From positions 1-56,873 of IMG/VR virus record IMGVR_UViG_3300025809_000002: DNA of 56,873 nucleotides. One strand, given 5' to 3'. Made by a program: the position numbers and the translations under genes. The notes under the pieces were generated by a model, which was not told where the DNA came from, made no database searches, and saw nothing but the letters and a program-made list of their open reading frames with translations. Positions 52,291 through 56,873 of the stretch are shown in pieces. How positions within the stretch are numbered: the stretch's first letter is position 1; every line of letters begins with the position of its first letter. The stretch is from a virus.

Positions 52291-52677
52291 TTATGCACGA
52301 TACTTCTTTGCTTTATCAGCCACCTTCTGGGGCTGCTTAACAAACTGCTTACCTGCCTTATTGCCAGCGGCTTTAGCAGCATTCGTCGCCTTCTTCTCAG
52401 AGGCCGTCAACGAATTCCATGCCTTCTCAGGCAAATATCTTTTCTTCCCCTCTGACGGCTTACCATCCGAGGTGGTCCACTTCTCTTTTGTCCATTTGCT
52501 TAGGCTCTTCTGCTGACCCGTCTTAGCGCCACTGTAGCCGCCACCAGCCTTCTTATATTCAGCTGCCAATAGCTGGGCCTTCCTAGCACTCCATTCGCCA
52601 GCGTCGCCCCCTTTAGAGGACGCCATCACCTTCTTCTTCAACCGCTCACGCAGCTCTGGTTTTGTATAACTCACCAC
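52291..52677 (-). CDS. DUF5872-like basic protein
   Basis: 128 residues. YTKPELRERLKKKVMASSKGG, EWSARKAQLLAAEYKKAGGGY and KWTKEKWTTSDGKP...RYLPEKAW match DUF5872, a family of small basic proteins found in phages and giant viruses. Highly basic, so DNA or RNA association is possible. It overlaps the previous gene by seven bases. Confidence 0.7.
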   Translation of the reverse strand: MVSYTKPELRERLKKKVMASSKGGDAGEWSARKAQLLAAEYKKAGGGYSGAKTGQQKSLSKWTKEKWTTSDGKPSEGKKRYLPEKAWNSLTASEKKATNAAKAAGNKAGKQFVKQPQKVADKAKKYRA

Positions 52678-52940
52678 TTAACCTTGTCTGCCCAGTAGGC
52701 CGCTGACGTCTTGCCTTTAGAAATGTTAGACGCATGACGGGCTTTAAAGCTTTTCTGCCTAGCCTTGTCCTTGGCTGTTGATGGCGCTGCACCAGCACCT
52801 TTAACACCCTGCTGTCCAAACCTAATTAGCTTAACTGTGTCACCTTCCTTCGCCAACACAGCATGGCTCTTCGTTGGGTGGTTGGGGGTTCGCTTTGGCT
52901 TGTTATAGCCAGAGAATTCTTCAGCGCCTCTTTTAATCAT
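52671..52940 (-). CDS. Small basic protein (DUF6321-like)
   Basis: 89 residues. FSGYNKPKRTPNHPTKSHAV, KLIRFGQQGVKG and RQKSFKARHASNISKGK...AYWADKVKW form the pattern often seen next to the DUF5872 gene. Such pairs are probably virion or DNA-processing proteins; unproven. It overlaps a very small gene by four bases. Confidence 0.65.
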   Translation of the reverse strand: MIKRGAEEFSGYNKPKRTPNHPTKSHAVLAKEGDTVKLIRFGQQGVKGAGAAPSTAKDKARQKSFKARHASNISKGKTSAAYWADKVKW

Positions 52941-53104
52941 TTTGTAACATCGTAGTGACAGAAAGCAGTGAAAGGGTTTTCTTTGTCTTGGTTAACCAGC
53001 AGCACCTTGTTAACACACTCTTGCTCTGTAGCTATGGAAATATTATGTACCACCTTAATCTCTCCTGTCGGGAAGAACAGCATCAGCACCAAAGCTATCT
53101 TCAT
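52937..53104 (-). CDS. Very small secreted-like protein
   Basis: 55 residues, ATG at 53104. It overlaps both neighbours by four bases (ATGA), the best evidence for reality. The first 13 residues (MKIALVLMLFFPT) are a signal peptide or membrane anchor; a short region with two cysteines follows. Possibly a periplasmic peptide; function unknown. Confidence 0.7.
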   Translation of the reverse strand: MKIALVLMLFFPTGEIKVVHNISIATEQECVNKVLLVNQDKENPFTAFCHYDVTK

Positions 53105-53331
53105 TTCTTACTCCAGCCTTCTGCCTTCATAGCCTTCTCCACCTGTGGCAGAGGAATAACAAACCCTGTGTTCTTCTCCAAAGCAGCTCTAACATAATAC
53201 ACATCACTGTGGTAGAGAGAAACACTATCCATCTTATCTTTAGCAATAGCCGTCATAGCTGCACTGTAGACAGAGAAGGGAGGTATGTTTAACAATCCTT
53301 CTTCTTCTAGTTGTTGTCTTGTCTTTAACAT
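53101..53331 (-). CDS. First leftward gene; small protein from a likely leaderless message
   Basis: 76 residues from ATG 53331. A longer in-frame extension to 53421 would cross the promoter, so it is rejected. Sequence: NIPPFSVYSAAMTAIAKDKM and LYHSDVYYVRAALEKNTGF, a pattern I associate with small conserved proteins of environmental podoviruses. There is no ribosome site, and the ATG coincides with the predicted transcription start of a perfect promoter. Confidence 0.75.
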   Translation of the reverse strand: MLKTRQQLEEEGLLNIPPFSVYSAAMTAIAKDKMDSVSLYHSDVYYVRAALEKNTGFVIPLPQVEKAMKAEGWSKK

Positions 53332-53337
53332 ATACCT

Positions 53338-53366
53338 ATTATACAGTAATACTTTAGTCTTGTCAA
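53338..53366 (-). promoter_or_regulatory. Perfect sigma70 promoter for the leftward unit
   Basis: Leftward TTGACA (53361-53366), 17-base spacer, TATAAT (53338-53343), matching consensus at all 12 positions. Six bases separate TATAAT from ATG 53331, so the message would begin at the start codon. It is the most upstream promoter for the structural genes that I can see, except the RNA promoter at 53885. Confidence 0.9.
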
Positions 53367-53431
53367 GACATAGGCTTCCTAAAGGTGGTATAGAGCAGAT
53401 GTCTATACCAACCTGTCCCAATGCTGTGTGG

Positions 53432-53606
53432 TCTGTAGATAAGAGATAAGAAGATAACCATTAGTAATTATCTTATGTTCTTAGCTACATCCTTTGTTCT
53501 TATCACATAGTGAAATAGATCTGTAGATAAGAGATATAAGATAATCTATTAGATTATTATTCTTAATCCCTGCTACTTCCTATGTCAATATCACATTGTG
53601 AAAGAC
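53432..53606. repeat. 88-bp imperfect tandem repeat
   Basis: Two units (53432-53519 and 53520-53606) begin with TCTGTAGATAAGAGATA and end with TATCACATnGTGAAA. The AT-rich middle differs more than the ends. The end box in unit 2 is a palindrome, TCACATTGTGA. Iteron-like repeats of this kind mark origins or operator arrays. It lies 66 bases upstream of the perfect leftward promoter. Confidence 0.85.
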
Positions 53607-53690
53607 AAGACGTTAAACACAGCACCTAGAAATCCCATAAGGAATATGTTCTTTTATGGTAGTCGTTAGGTCCACCCCCATTGGCAACTA
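53607..53690. other. Gene-free spacer with small hairpin
   Basis: No open frame with a ribosome site. CCATAA (53635-53640) can pair with TTATGG (53654-53659). GTTAGGTC occurs twice, at about 53665 and 53714. If the RNA beginning near 53878 reads through, this would be its 3' part. Confidence 0.4.
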
Positions 53691-53878
53691 CTTTTAACCT
53701 ATACCCATATTAAGTTAGGTCTGGACAGTGCAAGGTGTGAACACTGCCAGTGTACGAGCTTGATAGAGAAGTTGGCCTACCCCTCTACCAGTCCGTGTCT
53801 TTTCTCTTCAGCAGCCGATGCAAGCTCATTGTTTCATAGCACCCAGAAGGTAGGCTGTCACAGAAATCTGTGGCTATG
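53691..53878 (-). ncRNA. Candidate structured noncoding RNA with kissing loops
   Basis: Leftward. Its predicted first base (53878) coincides with the first base of helix 1. Helices in plus coordinates: H1 53873-53878/53835-53840; H1a 53868-53872/53859-53863; H2 53821-53827/53756-53762 (seven pairs); H2a 53802-53807/53765-53770; H3 53742-53750/53721-53730 (nine pairs, one bulge); H4 53716-53720/53697-53701. GGTAGGC (53849-53855) in the loop part of H1 is complementary to GCCTACC (53775-53781) in the loop of H2a, a seven-pair tertiary contact. No coding frame fits. The fold is from reading by eye and needs covariation support. Confidence 0.6.
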
Positions 53879-53884
53879 GGGTAT

Positions 53885-53913
53885 GTTATACAGATTTTTT
53901 GCAGCGGTGTCAA
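53885..53913 (-). promoter_or_regulatory. Sigma70 promoter of the structured RNA
   Basis: Leftward TTGACA (53908-53913), 17-base spacer, TATAAC (53885-53890), preceded by CTG as in the other leftward promoters. Six bases separate TATAAC from 53878, where helix 1 of the folded RNA begins. It may also feed the structural genes. Confidence 0.85.
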
Positions 53914-54054
53914 CAAGTTTTTGTAAAAAGTTTTCTTGGTCCTGTAGGGGGCCTTCATATTCTAACCTTTATTGTAGGTAATAAAAGGTGTTCTTAAGTT
54001 ATTATGTCAGTTGTGCAGATGAACTGTACGTATACACAGTGTCCAATCTAAAAA

Positions 54055-54173
54055 ACCCCGTGTGTGGGCGAGGCTGTATATATATAACGCCCACCCCCCA
54101 CCTGTCCCACACCCCCGCCCCCTCTGGCAAGCCTGCGCTCGCCGGCGCATGAGTGACTACGTCACGGCGCAGG
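54055..54173. other. GC-rich cluster of nested inverted repeats
   Basis: AAAAAACCCC at 54050-54059 precedes GTGGGCG (54064-54070) pairing with CGCCCAC (54088-54094) around a TATATATA loop. The C-rich stretch follows, then CCTGCGC (54132-54138) with GCGCAGG (54167-54173) enclosing GTGAC-tac-GTCAC (54153-54165). The local GC content is well above the genome. It could be a bidirectional terminator or insulator between the two units, or part of an origin. Confidence 0.5.
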
Positions 54174-54251
54174 TAGATCTTTATGGACTCCCTGAATTCA
54201 CTTGAATACAAAGATCTTCAATGCATTCAAAGGGTTAGAAAATCCTTGGCA

Positions 54252-54281
54252 ACTGATTCAAAATCAGTGTCCTACGGAAAT
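54252..54281 (+). other. tRNA-Leu-like anticodon and variable arm, candidate attachment core
   Basis: ACTGA-TTCAAAA-TCAGT (54252-54268) has the exact form of a tRNA-Leu(CAA) anticodon arm: five-pair stem, seven-base loop, anticodon CAA. GTCCTACGGA follows like a short variable arm. No acceptor, D or T arms are present, so it is not a tRNA gene. Phages that integrate in tRNA genes carry such partial identity as attP. It is 6.8 kb (via the junction) from the integrase start. Confidence 0.35.
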
Positions 54282-54558
54282 TAGGGACAGAAAACTGCTC
54301 ATTTTTTAAGCACACCCCGTGAAAACCCTAAGTCGGTGTATAATTTTTTGTAGTACTGTCCGATGTAATACTTTCCAGCTTTTATTAACTACGTTAATAG
54401 TCTTTGATACTACCATTGGCAGAACCGCCGATTTCCCCTTACGAAGTAAAGAACCGTGCCAACTTTTTCCTCACAGCTTTGCTGTCATGTGTGACGCCTA
54501 CATCATGATGATCGTGCGAGGCAAACCGACATCGCCGAAAAATGCCGCCGAAAATTAC

Positions 54559-54621
54559 GTCTTTATATTTTTAATTTTTCTCTTAAGCAAAGCGAAAGAG
54601 GAAAAATTTAAATATAAAGAC
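54559..54621. other. Large AT-rich hairpin
   Basis: Arms of about 24 bases, GTCTTTATATTT... and ...AAATATAAAGAC, pair nearly perfectly around AAGCAAAGCGA. A run of CGCCGA repeats (54426, 54533, 54545, 54646) surrounds it. Possible replication-origin cruciform or protein-binding palindrome. No gene fits this part of the region, despite an open frame at 54319-54666. Confidence 0.6.
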
Positions 54622-54763
54622 TTTAGAGAAAACCACTTTCAAATCCGCCGAATATCACTTCGGTAACAGCAAAGCTGTGAAGCATCGCTGACTGATCATT
54701 AACAATCTACGATTGCCGTCAGTATGCTCTGGTGACAGCGGAGCTGAAATTGGGCAACCTTGC

Positions 54764-54866
54764 TATGACATAGGTTAAAGTCATAGGCATTCTGGTAGAT
54801 GATTCGGATAATCTGCCCATGCTACAGCATAGCTGATTGGGGTCGGTTGGCACTGACTGCTGTAGC
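54764..54866. other. Two inverted repeats upstream of the first early promoter
   Basis: TATGAC (54764-54769) pairs with GTCATA (54780-54785). GCTACAGCA (54821-54829) pairs perfectly with TGCTGTAGC (54858-54866) across 28 bases. The second stands 12 bases before the GGGTTTTC box of the promoter at 54878. They may be regulator-binding sites. Confidence 0.45.
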
Positions 54867-54877
54867 AGAAAACAAAA

Positions 54878-54923
54878 TAGGGGTTTTCCCTTATAGCAAT
54901 GCCCTGAATTGCGTTGTTATAAT
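54878..54923 (+). promoter_or_regulatory. Rightward early promoter element, copy 1
   Basis: TAGGGGTTTTCCC then TATAGCAATGC and, 37 bases after the first G of GGGTTT (54881), TATAAT at 54918-54923 with TG before it (extended -10). TTATAGCAATGC and GCGTTGTTATAA form an imperfect inverted repeat across the promoter. It drives the first early gene at 54972. Confidence 0.75.
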
Positions 54924-54971
54924 GGAGGCTCTTCGGCAATGTCGCCGCTATTTATCCTGAAAGGATACACA

Positions 54972-55178
54972 ATGAAACTCATATCCAAAACCCAAGTCAC
55001 TATTGGCACTGAAGACTTCCTTGTAAAGGTTTACAAGGACAGCGATTGGAACGAATATGTTTGCCGTTTATTTATAAACGGTACTGAAAACAAAGACGCC
55101 TCTTATCATACTGATGATAAGTTGGATGCACTGGATACAGCTGTTGCAATGCTTCGTTTTGCTTCGGTAACTGCTTAA
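54972..55178 (+). CDS. First early gene; small protein of unknown function
   Basis: 68 residues; ATG at 54972 after CCTGAAAGGATACACA. A longer frame upstream would cross the promoter. The product is beta-rich then helical (KTQVTIGTEDFLVKVYKDSD, DALDTAVAMLRF). No family recognised. It probably acts first after DNA entry, since it has the strongest rightward promoter. Confidence 0.7.
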   Translation: MKLISKTQVTIGTEDFLVKVYKDSDWNEYVCRLFINGTENKDASYHTDDKLDALDTAVAMLRFASVTA

Positions 55179-55200
55179 TTTTTCCTGAAAGGAAACATCA

Positions 55201-55916
55201 TGTACAAAACCAAAAACCTGCTTTCCGTAGGAAACGATGCCAAAACCGTTAAAGGTGAGGCACTAGGTTTTCTGACAGGTATTTTATACCTGTTGCCGTC
55301 AGATCAGTCTGGCTATCAGGTTTGCCCTATGGCTAAGAAGGCACGGTGTGAAACACCCTGTCTCAATTCTGCAGGGCGAGGGGCTTTCAATTCGGTGCAG
55401 CTTTCCCGTCTCAATAAAACCTTATGGTTTTTTGAAGATCGTGACAGCTTCATGGCTCAGTTGGTTAAGAACATTAGTTCTTTGGTTAAGAAGGCTAACA
55501 AACAAGGTTTGTCACCAAGGGTGAGGCTCAACGGCACCAGTGATATCCGATGGGAAACCGTAAGGTTTACTGTTGATGGCACTGAATACAGCAACATCTT
55601 TCAGATGTTCCCTGATGTAATATTTTATGATTACACCAAGGATGCAAATCGCTCAGAATTGCCTAGCAATTATGATCTGACGTTTTCTTACTCTGGTGTA
55701 GACGAATTTCAACCTTATGTTGAAAAGGCACTGGATAAGGGTATGAGAATGGCGGTTGTCTTCCGTAAGGAAAATCAAATCCCTGCCACTTTCCGAGGCA
55801 TCCCCGTTGTCTCTGGAGACAAGTCAGATGTTCGTGACCTTGATGATCAAGGTGTCATTGTTGGGCTTTATGCCAAAGGCAAAGCGGTGTACGACACCAC
55901 TGGCTTTGTTGTTTAA
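55201..55916 (+). CDS. GP88-like / DUF7227-type early protein
   Basis: 238 residues. LLSVGNDAKTVKGEALGFLT, then the cysteine cluster VCPMAKKARCETPCLNSAGR (spacing C-x7-C-x3-C), LSRLNKTLWFFEDRDSFM, RVRLNGTSDIRW, and FYDYTKDANR correspond to the gene-product-88 family of phages, whose members share Cys-rich and RxHxSGD-like and YTKS segments. Function is not known; the Cys motif suggests a metal or iron-sulfur site. The ribosome site lies in a small hairpin, TTCCTGAAAGGAA. Confidence 0.65.
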
Positions 55917-55931
55917 CCAAGGAGAAAAATT

Positions 55932-56105
55932 ATGAATTTTTTACGTAAACACTTCGGCTACCGAGTCTACGGATTCGGCTACTCAAAAGAACACCGCACA
56001 TTCTCTCGCCGTGAGGCACTGGCTTGGGTCAGTTGCTATGACGAAGGGGCTTTGGTGATTCGCCGCCACAAGGTGGTGATGGTCAGACGTAGTCTGTTTG
56101 CTTAG
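55932..56105 (+). CDS. Very small basic early protein
   Basis: 57 residues, arginine-rich (KHFGYRVYGFGYSKEHRTFS, RRHKVVMVRRS). Open from ATG 55932 with AAGGAGAAAAATT upstream to TAG 56103-56105. It might bind nucleic acid. The promoter element copy 2 begins at its stop codon. Confidence 0.7.
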   Translation: MNFLRKHFGYRVYGFGYSKEHRTFSRREALAWVSCYDEGALVIRRHKVVMVRRSLFA

Positions 56106-56147
56106 GGTTTTCACCTATAGCATTGCTCTGATGCAGTGCTATAGAAT
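56102..56147 (+). promoter_or_regulatory. Rightward early promoter element, copy 2
   Basis: TTAGGGTTTTCACC, then TATAGCATTGC, and TAGAAT at 56142-56147, again 37 bases after the first G of GGGTTT (56105). CTATAGCATTGC (56115-56126) and GCAGTGCTATAG form a 12-base inverted repeat with one mismatch. It drives the gene at 56195. Confidence 0.65.
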
Positions 56148-56194
56148 GAATGTCCTAGGGCGATGTTGCCCTGCTCTTCCTGAAAGGAAACACC

Positions 56195-56584
56195 ATGAAA
56201 GTCTTCGTATACTTCAACCTGCACCGCAAGTGCTTCAGTGTTAAGGCACTGGAGGGTGCTAAGAAGGGGCGTGTCGTTGCTCATGTCAACGATGCCATCG
56301 TTTACAACCCCACCTTTAAGGTGTCGGAAGCAGGGCGGCAGAGGGTGCTGAGAGAACGTAAGAAGAATGTCCATGCAGGAGTTGTTGGGCAATGGTTTGA
56401 GGGTGAGTTCAACGCCAAGCGTTGTGCTGAGTTGATGGAATACACTGGCAGAGCCGTGACCTATAACCCTTATAGGTTTGACAGCTTTGTATACAAAAAC
56501 ACTGAGACGCCGATCAATGATCAGCCTCGTGTCGCCGCCTTGCACTCTGATGGGGTCAAGGCATCTATATTCGCTAACCTTTAA
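56195..56584 (+). CDS. Conserved early phage protein
   Basis: 129 residues. MKVFVYFNLHRKCFSVKALEG, VVAHVNDAIVYNPTFKVSEAG and RQRVLRERKKNVHAGVVGQW form a pattern seen in early proteins of diverse phages. The basic central helix could bind nucleic acid. The ribosome site lies in TTCCTGAAAGGAA. Function unknown. Confidence 0.75.
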   Translation: MKVFVYFNLHRKCFSVKALEGAKKGRVVAHVNDAIVYNPTFKVSEAGRQRVLRERKKNVHAGVVGQWFEGEFNAKRCAELMEYTGRAVTYNPYRFDSFVYKNTETPINDQPRVAALHSDGVKASIFANL

Positions 56585-56593
56585 GGAAACACA

Positions 56594-56782
56594 ATGAAAA
56601 TAACTGAAGCCTTGGACATCATAGATGATGTTCGCATCAACCTGAGCCAAGGGTTGTTAGAGACGCTGATGATCATGGGGGAAACCCCTGATTATTTCAG
56701 TGACACTGAGATGGTTGCCTACCGTAGGGTGATGGTAGACTTTCGTAAATTACTTGCTCCAAAGGAGGACAGCAATGAATGA
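56594..56782 (+). CDS. Small acidic early protein
   Basis: 62 residues, helical and acidic (ALDIIDDVRINLSQGLLETL). AAGGAAACACA precedes its ATG. It ends inside the terminal overlap and shares four-plus bases with the gene that starts at 56775 (= position 29). Confidence 0.7.
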   Translation: MKITEALDIIDDVRINLSQGLLETLMIMGETPDYFSDTEMVAYRRVMVDFRKLLAPKEDSNE

Positions 56783-56873
56783 GTTGTACGATCAAGTTGA
56801 GGAACTGTTAGACGAACACCATGAGGCTGAGATCAGCGCTCTGTTAGGTATCTCTGATACAGTCGCTAAGCTA
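56747..56873. repeat. Terminal overlap, copy 2; holds a partial second copy of the gene at 29
   Basis: Identical to 1-127. It includes the start (ATG 56775) and first 33 codons of the gene annotated at 29-295, and confirms circular continuity of the early operon. Confidence 0.9.

Noticed and set aside
53432-53606. CRISPR array
   Set aside because: Only two units of 88 bases with no constant-repeat and unique-spacer pattern.
53760-54211. Short open frames at 53760-53981 and 54002-54211
   Set aside because: No ribosome sites, low-complexity or structure-derived sequence, overlap with folded RNA and inverted repeats.
54252-54320. A second tRNA gene
   Set aside because: Only the anticodon and variable arm-like parts exist; acceptor, D and T arms cannot be formed.
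54319-54666. Open frame of 115 codons in the control region
   Set aside because: It runs through the large hairpin, has no ribosome site and an unlikely composition.

Overview
This window is a complete, circularised tailed-phage genome of podovirus type. The first 127 bases are repeated exactly at the end, and the gene at the end continues into the gene at the start, so the unique circle is about 56,746 bp. A 127-base overlap is what a de Bruijn assembler leaves on a circular or circularly permuted molecule, so it does not prove a physical terminal repeat. The virion genes (terminase, portal, scaffold, one capsid protein, T7-type tail tubular proteins A and B, fibres, internal virion proteins, no tape measure or sheath) indicate a short-tailed virus of a Gram-negative bacterium. 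There is no phage RNA polymerase, and the promoters I can see are sigma70-like. Size, layout and gene content resemble HMO-2011-type environmental podoviruses; that comparison is an inference. The host cannot be named from sequence alone.

Layout. Two opposed transcription units leave a noncoding control region at 53.33-54.97 kb and meet at a tRNA at 17.5 kb. The rightward unit (54,972 through the origin to 17,526) begins with small early genes led by a repeated promoter element. It continues with a DUF932 protein, an early wall hydrolase, an ADP-ribosylglycohydrolase, a tyrosine integrase, nucleotide genes (dATP/dGTP diphosphohydrolase-like, ThyX, MazG-like, ribonucleotide reductase large and small subunits, thioredoxin) and the replisome (primase-helicase, family A polymerase, SSB, 5'-3' exonuclease, HNH nuclease). 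It ends with a PD-(D/E)XK-like protein and tRNA-Arg(TCT).

The leftward unit (53,331 down to 17,604) runs through small basic proteins, TerS, TerL, portal, scaffold, major capsid protein with its own promoter and terminator, tubular proteins, a large fibre/adhesin cluster with two six-repeat propeller-like proteins, a lysis cassette (small membrane proteins, holin-like protein, M15 peptidase) and large internal virion proteins. The last of these, 1716 residues, may carry an ADP-ribosyltransferase-like segment.

The control region holds no convincing gene. It contains two leftward promoters with 17-base spacers, a strongly folded RNA candidate whose first helix starts at the predicted transcription start, an 88-bp tandem repeat, several large hairpins and a sequence like the anticodon and variable arms of tRNA-Leu that could be an attachment core. 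The integrase suggests temperate ability, but no recognised repressor is visible.
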